Positions 8,005 through 14,757 of a stretch of DNA of 14,757 nt are shown here, in pieces (position 1 is the stretch's first letter; each line of letters opens with the position of its first letter). The notes under the pieces were generated by a model. That model ran no database searches. It was given only the letters and a program-made list of their open reading frames with translations, and was not told the DNA's origin. The stretch spans positions 1 to 14,757 of the forward strand of contig JAKCBU010000005.1 in assembly GCA_021839095.1 (NCBI GenBank), in the 5' to 3' direction. Both the position numbers and the translations under genes were made by a program. Source of the DNA: Pseudomonadota bacterium. Its GTDB lineage: Bacteria; Pseudomonadota; Gammaproteobacteria; Acidithiobacillales; Acidithiobacillaceae.

Positions 8005-8315
8005 GATCTCCGCAAGATCGGCAGCAGGTTGAAACGCCAAATAAAGCCTGGGATCGCAAAAACGGCGAACATGCACAGGGCGACCACATAAAACTCCCAA
8101 CCCTGAACATGGTTATGCCCCCTCAGGCCACGCTCCACACCCATGCCGACGAGACCGACCGTAAAATACATCACCAGCCATTCGAGTAGATACCACGGCA
8201 ATGTCTTACCACCCGTCGCGGCACGAAAAAAGAACAGGCGGCTACTCAACCACGGCAAATTGGCAGCGATAAAAGCCAGTACGACATAGGCCAGCGCCCA
8301 GTTTTGCATAGTCAT
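8001..8315 (-). CDS. DUF2818-type small membrane protein linked to complex I genes
   Basis: A 104-residue membrane protein with about three hydrophobic segments: residues 5-25, 40-60 and 72-92. From memory it matches the DUF2818 family, uncharacterised membrane proteins of about 100 residues encoded directly after nuoN, mainly in betaproteobacteria and relatives. Recognisable features are the N-terminal AFIAANLPWLSSRLFF, the central WYLLEWLVMYF, and the end WEFYVV followed by FAIPGFIWRF. The ATG follows the nuoN stop with no gap and uses a G-rich ribosome binding site inside nuoN; a second ATG two codons later is possible. The context suggests a role in assembly or stability of complex I, but no biochemical function is established. 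Its TGA stop is part of the -35 box of the tRNA-Val promoter. Confidence 0.8.
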   Translation of the reverse strand: MTMQNWALAYVVLAFIAANLPWLSSRLFFFRAATGGKTLPWYLLEWLVMYFTVGLVGMGVERGLRGHNHVQGWEFYVVALCMFAVFAIPGFIWRFNLLPILRRS

Positions 8316-9761
8316 TTACATCATCCCCCGCATGGCATAGAAGCAAAAGGCCATCAGTGGCCCCGGCAGGATGCCGAGCATCAACAGTGCCAAACTGTTG
8401 ATGCTTAATACGGTACTGGCCAGGTCATCACGCACGATAACTCCCGCCTCGGCATCTGGTTTGTCAAAATACATGACTTTGACCACGCGCAGATAATAAA
8501 ATGCCCCGATGACCGCAAGCAGCACGCCAATGACGGCCAACCACACATAGCCGGCCGAAATCACGGCCTGAAACACGGCCAGCTTGGCATAAAAGCCCAC
8601 CGTCGGCGGCACACCCGCCATGGAAAACATAATGATCAGCATCAGAAAGGCATACCAGGGCTTGCGCTGCGCCAAACCTTTAAAATCGTCGATGCGCTCC
8701 GCCTCGAATCCCGCCCGGCTGAGCAGCAGGATCATACCGAAACCCGCCAAAGACATCAGCACATAGACCACGGTATAGAAAAACGCGCTGGCCAATCCGG
8801 CCTCGGTGCCCGCGACAATGCCCAGCGACAGGAACCCGACATGGCCAACGGTGGAATAGGCCAGCATCCGCTTGATATTCTGCTGAGCGATAGCGATCAC
8901 GTTACCGATCACCAGCGACGCCAGCGACAAAGCGACGAAAATCTGCTGCCAGGATTCCAGCATCCCGTAACCGCCATCCACCAGCAGACGGATGACCAGG
9001 GCAAAGGCACCGATTTTAGGCGCCGAGGCCAGGAAGGTCGTCACCACGGTGGGTGCTCCCTGGTAGACGTCGGGTAGCCACATATGAAAAGGTGCCGCCC
9101 CCAACTTGAAGGCGATACCGGCAACGACGAAGACGATGGCGAAAACCAGCACCAGATTGCCCGCCGCCACGTTCACCAAAGCGCCGGCGATGTTTCGCAC
9201 ATCCAGAGTACCCGTCAGTCCATAGAGCAGAGACATGCCATACAACAGCAAACCAGAGGCCAAGGCGCCGAGAACGAAATACTTCAGTCCTGCTTCCGTC
9301 GCCACCACACTGTCGCGATAAAAGGCGACCAGGGCGTATTGGCTCAGGGCCAGCAACTCCAGCCCGAGATACACGCTCAACAGGTTGCCGCCGGAGACCA
9401 TTACCATAATGCCCAGCAGTGCAAAGAGCAGCAGCACGAATACCTCACCGCGGTAAATGCCACGATCCACGAGGTAACGCTTGGAATAGAGCACCACCAC
9501 CAGCACGGCCAGATAGCTGAACAACTCCGCGACATTGGTGAAGGAGTCGAGCACGAAGAGGCCCGCGAAGGCCGTGCCCCTCTGCCCCATCTCAAAAATG
9601 GTCAGCACCGTGGCACCCATCAGGGTCAACACCGTCAGCACGCTGGCCAGGTCGCGCAGACGTTCGCCCCAGTACAAATCCACCAACAAGACAACGCAGG
9701 CCATCGTCAGGACCCAGATTTCCGGCAGGGCGAAAATCCAGTGCATGAGGAATGAATTCAT
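8316..9761 (-). CDS. nuoN: NADH-quinone oxidoreductase subunit N (proton pump)
   Basis: A 481-residue antiporter-like membrane subunit adjacent to NuoK in complex I; E. coli NuoN has 485. Visible proton-path residues are E135 (YLGLELLALSQYAL), K219 (GIAFKLGAAPFHMWLPDVY), K249 (SAPKIGAFAL) and K393 (GFYAKLAVF). A TTG two codons upstream is in frame, but the ATG at 9761 has AAAGGA eight bases upstream and is preferred. It is the last nuo subunit gene, as in the standard order. Its stop codon is followed without any gap by the ATG of the DUF2818-type gene. Confidence 0.96.
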   Translation of the reverse strand: MNSFLMHWIFALPEIWVLTMACVVLLVDLYWGERLRDLASVLTVLTLMGATVLTIFEMGQRGTAFAGLFVLDSFTNVAELFSYLAVLVVVLYSKRYLVDRGIYRGEVFVLLLFALLGIMVMVSGGNLLSVYLGLELLALSQYALVAFYRDSVVATEAGLKYFVLGALASGLLLYGMSLLYGLTGTLDVRNIAGALVNVAAGNLVLVFAIVFVVAGIAFKLGAAPFHMWLPDVYQGAPTVVTTFLASAPKIGAFALVIRLLVDGGYGMLESWQQIFVALSLASLVIGNVIAIAQQNIKRMLAYSTVGHVGFLSLGIVAGTEAGLASAFFYTVVYVLMSLAGFGMILLLSRAGFEAERIDDFKGLAQRKPWYAFLMLIIMFSMAGVPPTVGFYAKLAVFQAVISAGYVWLAVIGVLLAVIGAFYYLRVVKVMYFDKPDAEAGVIVRDDLASTVLSINSLALLMLGILPGPLMAFCFYAMRGMM

Positions 9762-9773
9762 AGGCAAAGTCCT

Positions 9774-11258
9774 TTACGCCGGGATCTTGGAGAGGGACAC
9801 CTGAGCCACCAGATGCTGTACCGAACTGTGCACGATATCGAGGAAAGGCGCTGGCCAGAGCCCCAATAGCAGAGTGGAGGCCGCTAGGGCACCGAGTACG
9901 AACATTTCCCGACCATCGAGGTCTTTCAGCCCAGCCACTTCAGGATGGGCAATGCCGCCGAAAATCACCCGCTTGAAGAGCCATAGGGTATAGCTCGCGC
10001 CGGTGATCAGGCCCGTGGCCGCCAGAATCGCCGCCCACGGACTCACCTGATAGGTTCCGAGCACCACCATGAACTCACCGACGAAACCCGAGGTTCCCGG
10101 CAGGCCGACATTACCCATGGCGAAAAGCATCATCAGCGCGGCGAAAATCGGCATGACATTGACCACGCCACCATAGGCTTTGATATTGCGGGTGTGCATC
10201 CGGTCATAGAGCACCCCGACGCAAAAGAACATGGCCGCGCTGATAAAACCGTGCGACAGCATCTGGATGATACCCCCCTCGATCGCCACGCCATCGAACA
10301 TGAAAAAGCCCAGGGTCACGAAGCCCATGTGGGCAACAGAGGAATAAGCGATCAGCTTCTTCATGTCCTCCTGCACGATAGCCACCAGTGCCACGTAAAT
10401 GATCGCGATGAGGGACAAAGCGATCATCAGCCAGGCCAGTCTATGACTGGCGTCGGGCACGATGGGCAGGCTCAGGCGCAGGAAGCCGTAGGCACCCATC
10501 TTGAGCATCACCGCCGCAAGAATGACGGATCCACCCGTCGGCGCCTCCACATGGGCGTCAGGCAACCAGGTATGCACCGGCCACATGGGAATTTTCACCG
10601 CAAAAGCGAGGAAAAGGGCCAGAAAGATGAGAATCTGCGCCGTCATCCCCAGGGGGGTTTTCTGAAACGCCAGCAGACTGAAGCTGTCACCACTGTGGAA
10701 ATACAAATAAAGCAGCGCCACCAGCATCAGCACCGATCCCAGAAAGGTGTAGAGGAAGAACTTGATGGTCGCATAGACTCGCCGCGGCCCACCCCAGACC
10801 CCGATGATGAGAAACATGGGAATCAACATGCCTTCCCAAAAAACATAGAAGAGAATGGCATCCAACGCGCAAAAGACACCGATCATCATGCCTTCCATGA
10901 TCAGGAAGGCCGCCATGAATTGCGCCACCCGCTCCCGCACGTTGCGCCAGGAGCCGATGATCACCAGCACCGTCAGAAAACTGGTGAGCAGGATGAACCA
11001 CAGGGAAATTCCGTCGATGCCCAGGTGATAGAAGATATTCAGGGCGGGAATCCAGGCGACGCGTTCGCTGAATTGCATCGCCGCCGTATGCGTATCGAAC
11101 CCGGTGAACAGTGGAATGGTCACGGCGAAGGTGACCAATGACACCAGCAGCGCCAGCCAGCGGGCGGCCCCGGCGCGGCGGTCACCCATCGCGAGAACCA
11201 GCAGACCGCCGAGGATCGGCGTCCAGATGGCGTCACTGAGCAGAGTAGAATAGGTCAT
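9774..11258 (-). CDS. nuoM: NADH-quinone oxidoreductase subunit M (proton pump)
   Basis: A 494-residue antiporter-like membrane subunit of complex I, close to the usual length of about 500, with the fourteen-helix pattern expected of the family. Residues of the proton path are present: E142 (YVFWEGMLIPMFL), K222 (AFAVKIPMWPVHTWLPDAH), K253 (VMLKMGAYGF) and E395 (GFVGEFMVVL). These match E144, K234, K265 and E407 of E. coli. The ATG lies 3 nt after the nuoL stop, with GGAGAGGGTAGG as ribosome binding site overlapping the end of nuoL. The stop codon TAA forms part of the nuoN ribosome binding site (TAAAGGA). Confidence 0.97.
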   Translation of the reverse strand: MTYSTLLSDAIWTPILGGLLVLAMGDRRAGAARWLALLVSLVTFAVTIPLFTGFDTHTAAMQFSERVAWIPALNIFYHLGIDGISLWFILLTSFLTVLVIIGSWRNVRERVAQFMAAFLIMEGMMIGVFCALDAILFYVFWEGMLIPMFLIIGVWGGPRRVYATIKFFLYTFLGSVLMLVALLYLYFHSGDSFSLLAFQKTPLGMTAQILIFLALFLAFAVKIPMWPVHTWLPDAHVEAPTGGSVILAAVMLKMGAYGFLRLSLPIVPDASHRLAWLMIALSLIAIIYVALVAIVQEDMKKLIAYSSVAHMGFVTLGFFMFDGVAIEGGIIQMLSHGFISAAMFFCVGVLYDRMHTRNIKAYGGVVNVMPIFAALMMLFAMGNVGLPGTSGFVGEFMVVLGTYQVSPWAAILAATGLITGASYTLWLFKRVIFGGIAHPEVAGLKDLDGREMFVLGALAASTLLLGLWPAPFLDIVHSSVQHLVAQVSLSKIPA

Positions 11259-11261
11259 ATC

Positions 11262-13244
11262 CTACCCTCTCCAGACCACGAAATACGTCATGAGCAGAAT
11301 CAACCCGATAATCATCGCAAAGGCGTAGTGATAGATGTAGCCGGTCTGAATGCGCCGCCACGACAAGGCCGCCCTGCCGATCTCACGGGCCGTCCCATTG
11401 ACCAAAATGCCATCGATAAGACGCTCATCCCCCACATGCCAAAACCAGCGACCAAACTGTAGGACACCACGCACCAACACGATCTGATTGAAGGCATCAA
11501 AACCGTATTTGTTCTCCAGCACCCAGATAAAGGGACGGAGAACGCGCGTCAACGCCACCGGCAGCCCCGGACGCCGCCCGTAGAACCAAGCCGCGACGGC
11601 GATACCGGAAAGGGTCAGCCAGAAGGGCCAGGCCAACAGTCCCTGCAGCAAAAACTCCCCTATCCCTTGCCAGCGGGCACCGATCTCTCCGATGGTATTC
11701 CACTGCGGGGCGATCACCAGCGAGGTATCGAGAAAATGTCCGAGACCAACAGGGCCGATATACGCCCAACCGGCATAAACCGCAGGGATACCCAGGGCGA
11801 TCAGGGGTACGGTGATCGTCCAAGGGGATTCGTGCAGGTGCGCATGGATGTGCGCATCCATACGCGGAGCGCCGTGAAAGACCAGAAAGAACATCCGGAA
11901 GGTGTAAAGCGCGGTCACGAAGACACCCGCCACCAGCATGAATTCCGCCCAGCCCGCCTCTGGCAGGGTCGAGCGCCCCACGGCCTCGATGATGAGATCC
12001 TTGCTGAAGAAACCCGCGAAGGGGGGCATGCCAGAAAGCGCCAAACTGCCGATCAGGAAGGTGACATAGGTAATAGGCATGGCCTTGCGCAGTCCGCCCA
12101 TTTTGCGAATATCCTGCTCATTGGCCATGGCATGAATCACCGAGCCCGCGGCCAGGAATAACAGGGCCTTGAAAAAGGCGTGGGTCATCAAATGGAAAAT
12201 GGCCGCGGAAAAAGCGGAGGCACCCAGCGCCGCGGTCATGTAACCCAATTGGGAGAGGGTCGAGTACGCGATGATGCGTTTGATATCGTTTTGCACCAGG
12301 CCGATGAGCCCCATAGAAAGCGCTGTCGCCGCGCCGATGATCAGCACCACGGCAAGCGCCGCCGCCGACTGTTCATAGATCGGCGACATCCGCACCACCA
12401 TGAAAATACCCGCGGTAACCATGGTCGCCGCATGTATCAGGGCGGAAATAGGAGTAGGGCCCTCCATGGATTCCGGTAGCCAGACATGCAGCGGCACCTG
12501 CGCCGACTTCCCCATGGCACCGACGAACAGGAGCAAAGCGATCCAGGTCAGCACACTCCAGGGATGGCCCGGGAGAATTTCCACCATCCGTCCGGCCAGA
12601 TGGGGCACAGTCGTAAACACCGTGCGGTAATCCAGACTGCCGCAGTAATGGTATATCGCGGCAATACCGATCAAAAAGCCGAAGTCGCCCACCCGGTTGA
12701 CAATAAAGGCCTTGAGTGCCGCGATATTGGCGCTTTCCCGCTGAAACCAGAAACCGATGAGCAGATAGGAAACCAGGCCCACCGCCTCCCAGCCAAAAAA
12801 GAGCTGGAGAAAATTATTGCTCATTACCAGCATGATCATGCTGAACGTGAACAGGGCGATATAACTGAAGAAACGCGCATAACCCGGATCATCCCGCATA
12901 TAGCCGACCGTATAGAGATGCACGCACAAAGACACAAAAGTCACGATGACCAACATCAGCGCGCTCAGACTGTCGATATCGAAACCAACGGATACCGGCA
13001 GATGTCCCAATACGGCCCAGGTGTAGACATTTCCATAAAAAGTAATGCCGTGGCCAACCTGCCAAAGCACGGCCAAAGACAAATAAAAAGCGACGGTGAC
13101 CCCGATGATGGGTGCCCAATGCGCCTGCTCCCGGAGCTTCCAGCCCCAGAAGCCCGCCACCAGGGATCCCGCCAACGGCGCCAACGGAATGGCCAGATAC
13201 ACGGCGAGAGGGGGGAAAACGCGCAACCAGTCAAAAAACCACAT
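11262..13244 (-). CDS. nuoL: NADH-quinone oxidoreductase subunit L (distal proton pump)
   Basis: A 660-residue antiporter-like subunit at the far end of the complex I membrane arm; E. coli NuoL has 613 residues. Key charged residues are in place: E153 (FFGWEAVGL), D187 (VNRVGDFGF), K246 (MGKSAQVPLHVWLP), H351 and H355 with K359 (HLMTHAFFKA), and K415/D416 (GFFSKDLI). The C-terminal part beyond residue about 520 should contain the long lateral helix and last transmembrane segment, ending FVVWRG. The loop DAHIHAHLHES near residue 470 is rich in histidine. The start ATG is 1 nt after the nuoK stop, with GAGGGG overlapping the end of nuoK as ribosome binding site. Confidence 0.97.
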   Translation of the reverse strand: MWFFDWLRVFPPLAVYLAIPLAPLAGSLVAGFWGWKLREQAHWAPIIGVTVAFYLSLAVLWQVGHGITFYGNVYTWAVLGHLPVSVGFDIDSLSALMLVIVTFVSLCVHLYTVGYMRDDPGYARFFSYIALFTFSMIMLVMSNNFLQLFFGWEAVGLVSYLLIGFWFQRESANIAALKAFIVNRVGDFGFLIGIAAIYHYCGSLDYRTVFTTVPHLAGRMVEILPGHPWSVLTWIALLLFVGAMGKSAQVPLHVWLPESMEGPTPISALIHAATMVTAGIFMVVRMSPIYEQSAAALAVVLIIGAATALSMGLIGLVQNDIKRIIAYSTLSQLGYMTAALGASAFSAAIFHLMTHAFFKALLFLAAGSVIHAMANEQDIRKMGGLRKAMPITYVTFLIGSLALSGMPPFAGFFSKDLIIEAVGRSTLPEAGWAEFMLVAGVFVTALYTFRMFFLVFHGAPRMDAHIHAHLHESPWTITVPLIALGIPAVYAGWAYIGPVGLGHFLDTSLVIAPQWNTIGEIGARWQGIGEFLLQGLLAWPFWLTLSGIAVAAWFYGRRPGLPVALTRVLRPFIWVLENKYGFDAFNQIVLVRGVLQFGRWFWHVGDERLIDGILVNGTAREIGRAALSWRRIQTGYIYHYAFAMIIGLILLMTYFVVWRG

Positions 13245-13245
13245 A

Positions 13246-13563
13246 TCAACCCCTCAACTCGTCAATATCATCTACATTGATGCTATGGCGATTGCGGAAA
13301 TAGACGACCAGTATCGCCAGACCGATTGCCGCTTCAGCCGCCGCCACGGTCAGAATAAAAAACACAAACACCTGTCCGTCGAGATTGCCCAGATAACGGG
13401 AAAATGCGACCAGATTGATGTTCACCGCCAGCAACAGCAATTCAATGGCCATCAGCAGAATGATGACGTTCTTGCGGTTGAGAAAAATACCGACCACGCC
13501 GATGGAAAAAAGTATCGCTCCGAGGATCAGGTAGGCCGCCAGGGTTGGTTGTTCAGCACTCAT
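13246..13563 (-). CDS. nuoK: NADH-quinone oxidoreductase subunit K
   Basis: A 105-residue membrane subunit with three helices, homologous to MrpC of the Mrp antiporters. The two buried glutamates needed for proton transfer are present as E41 ([11 protein letters not shown]) and E77 ([11 protein letters not shown]); they correspond to E36 and E72 of the E. coli protein. The ATG overlaps the nuoJ stop by 4 nt, and the stop is 1 nt from the nuoL start. The C-terminus ([11 protein letters not shown]) is a short charged tail typical of NuoK. Confidence 0.96.
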   Translation of the reverse strand: MSAEQPTLAAYLILGAILFSIGVVGIFLNRKNVIILLMAIELLLLAVNINLVAFSRYLGNLDGQVFVFFILTVAAAEAAIGLAILVVYFRNRHSINVDDIDELRG

Positions 13564-14156
13564 GGTTTAGGTTCCCGCAAATCCACCAGATGCATCCGAT
13601 CCTTGGCGCGCACGGCCATCTGTGCGCCAATGTTCTGGGTTTTGGTACCGCTCCGGCGCCGCAAGGTCAGGGCGATGGCGGCAATAATCGCCACCAACAA
13701 AATAACCGCCGCGATTTCAAATGGGTACAGGTACTGGGTATAAAGAAGAACCCCCAACGCCCGCGTATTATCGGCATTGGCGGGTATCGCCGCGGGTGCC
13801 GGAATGTGGCCCAACGGAGCACTCCAGAAGACCGCCGCCAGTTCCAGCACCCCCAGGACGGCAATAGCCAAGCCGAGGGGCAGATAGCTGAGGAATCCCT
13901 CTTTGATACGCGTCAAATTGATATCCAGCATCATGACCACAAAAAGAAAAAGCACCATCACCGCACCCACATAGACCAGGATGAGGATCAGCCCCAGGAA
14001 TTCCGCACCCAGCAGAATGAACAAGGCCGCCGCATTAAAAAATGCCAGCACCAGATATAAAGTCGCATACACCGGGTTACGCGCCGTGATCACCAGGGTC
14101 GCGGAACCCAACAATATGGCAGAAAAGAGGTAAAACAAGATCGTCGTTACTGGCAT
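13560..14156 (-). CDS. nuoJ: NADH-quinone oxidoreductase subunit J
   Basis: A 198-residue membrane subunit of complex I with about five hydrophobic helices in the first 170 residues and a basic, polar C-terminal tail. The conserved glycine-rich third helix is recognisable ([20 protein letters not shown]); in the family it forms a flexible segment linked to coupling between quinone reduction and proton pumping. The start ATG is preceded by GAGGGG eight bases upstream. The stop overlaps the nuoK start in an ATGA arrangement, so J and K are probably translationally coupled. Length and position between nuoI and nuoK fit the family. Confidence 0.95.
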   Translation of the reverse strand: MPVTTILFYLFSAILLGSATLVITARNPVYATLYLVLAFFNAAALFILLGAEFLGLILILVYVGAVMVLFLFVVMMLDINLTRIKEGFLSYLPLGLAIAVLGVLELAAVFWSAPLGHIPAPAAIPANADNTRALGVLLYTQYLYPFEIAAVILLVAIIAAIALTLRRRSGTKTQNIGAQMAVRAKDRMHLVDLREPKP

Positions 14157-14171
14157 GGTCTCTGCCCCTCG

Positions 14172-14663
14172 TCAGCGATAAGCACGATCAGCGTCACGGT
14201 CGGCGGCCAGTTCCGCCTCCAGGCGATCACCGTTAGCCAGCAACAGGTCTTTGGTGTAAATCAGATCATTGCGAATTTCGCCGTGATAAGACAGCACCCG
14301 GCTCTCGACAATGGAATCCACCGGACAGGATTCTTCACAAAGTCCGCAAAAAATACACTTGCCGAGGTCAATATCATAGCGGGTCGTTCGCCGTGTTCCA
14401 TCGCTGCGCTCTTCGCTTTCGATGGTAATGGCCAGAGCGGGACACACGGCCTCACAGAGCTTGCAGGCGATGCAGCGCTCCTCGCCGTTCTCGTAGCGAC
14501 GCAGGGCATGCAAACCCCGGAAACGCGGGGATTGCGGCGTCTGCTCCTCGGGATATTGCACGGTGATCTTCCGTGCAAAGAAGTAGCGACCGGTGAGTTG
14601 CATACCACGCAGCATCTCGGTCAGAAAAAAGGTGTTAAACCATTGCTTGGGGCGAAATTGCAT
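14172..14663 (-). CDS. nuoI: NADH-quinone oxidoreductase subunit I (two 4Fe-4S clusters)
   Basis: A 163-residue ferredoxin-like subunit of the complex I connecting arm. It carries clusters N6a and N6b, which pass electrons from NuoG towards NuoB and the quinone site. Two cysteine motifs are visible: C64, C67, C70, C74 ([12 protein letters not shown]) and C103, C106, C109, C113 ([12 protein letters not shown]). Both are intact. The frame is open 24 codons further upstream, but that extension runs back through the end of nuoH. The ATG at 14663 has a clear GAGGAG six bases upstream and gives the family's usual N-terminus (MQFRPKQWF) and length. It lies 10 nt after nuoH and 15 nt before nuoJ. Confidence 0.96.
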   Translation of the reverse strand: MQFRPKQWFNTFFLTEMLRGMQLTGRYFFARKITVQYPEEQTPQSPRFRGLHALRRYENGEERCIACKLCEAVCPALAITIESEERSDGTRRTTRYDIDLGKCIFCGLCEESCPVDSIVESRVLSYHGEIRNDLIYTKDLLLANGDRLEAELAADRDADRAYR

Positions 14664-14673
14664 GTTGTTCTCC

Positions 14674-14757
14674 TCAGCGCAGAATGGCACGCAAGGGCGT
14701 TTCCAGAGCAACGCCGACCACCACAATCCAGGCAATAGTTACCGGGATGAACACTTT
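14674..14757 (-). CDS. nuoH: NADH-quinone oxidoreductase subunit H, C-terminal end (partial)
   Basis: Only the last 27 codons and a TGA stop are in the window; the rest lies beyond the right edge. The peptide reads [15 protein letters not shown] and ends in [10 protein letters not shown]. This resembles the last transmembrane helix and short tail of NuoH, the membrane subunit of complex I at the quinone-binding site next to the peripheral arm. The assignment rests on this short match and on position: nuoH directly precedes nuoI in the standard nuo order, and nuoI starts 10 nt downstream. The nuoI ribosome binding site (GAGGAG) overlaps this stop codon, which suggests translational coupling. 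Confidence 0.82.
   Translation of the reverse strand, partial: KVFIPVTIAWIVVVGVALETPLRAILR

Overview
The window is a compact block of housekeeping genes. Every gene I can support lies on the minus strand, so transcription runs from right (14757) to left (1). Gene content and order suggest a proteobacterium with a gamma/beta-like layout. The pointers are the thrS-infC-rpmI-rplT-pheS-pheT-ihfA-merR-tRNA-Pro order, and a nuo operon ending in nuoN followed by a DUF2818-type membrane protein. An Acidithiobacillus-like bacterium would fit, but that is an inference from gene order and moderately high GC, not a database result.

Region 1 (14757 to 8001) is the 3' half of the respiratory complex I operon: the nuoH tail, then nuoI, J, K, L, M and N, then the DUF2818-type gene. 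Spacing is tight: 10 nt between nuoH and nuoI, 15 nt between I and J, a 4-nt ATGA overlap between J and K, 1 nt between K and L, 3 nt between L and M, 12 nt between M and N, and no gap before the DUF2818 gene. The key charged and ligand residues of the proton-pumping and Fe-S subunits that I checked are present, so the complex should be functional.

Region 2 (8004 to 7839) is a short regulatory junction. It holds a strong sigma70-type promoter whose -35 box contains the stop codon of the DUF2818 gene, then tRNA-Val(GAC), then a textbook intrinsic terminator that sits directly against the thrS ribosome binding site. No obvious promoter fits between terminator and start codon, so thrS expression seems to need read-through (attenuation) or a promoter I cannot see. 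The terminator loop also carries a close copy of the thrS Shine-Dalgarno and start codon.

Region 3 (7838 to 596) is the translation operon: thrS, infC (with an AUC start codon), rpmI, rplT, pheS, pheT, ihfA and a MerR-family regulator. Gaps are about 9 to 20 nt or overlapping, so these are probably co-transcribed. Threonyl- and phenylalanyl-tRNA synthetases, IF-3 and ribosomal proteins L35 and L20 serve translation; IHF-alpha is a nucleoid protein.

Region 4 (599 to 1) begins with a second tRNA promoter of the same design as the first (TTGAC in the stop codon of the preceding gene, then TACATT), followed by tRNA-Pro(GGG). The last 481 bases contain no gene I recognise. They hold an intrinsic terminator pointing rightwards, two inverted repeats and an unusually long stop-free frame on the minus strand. 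The first nine bases equal the 3' end of the common Illumina adapter and may be an assembly artefact.

I found no CRISPR array, transposase, integrase or other clear mobile element, and no convincing new multi-gene system. The most interesting signals are regulatory: the paired tRNA promoters, the thrS attenuator with its start-site mimic, and the AUC start of infC.
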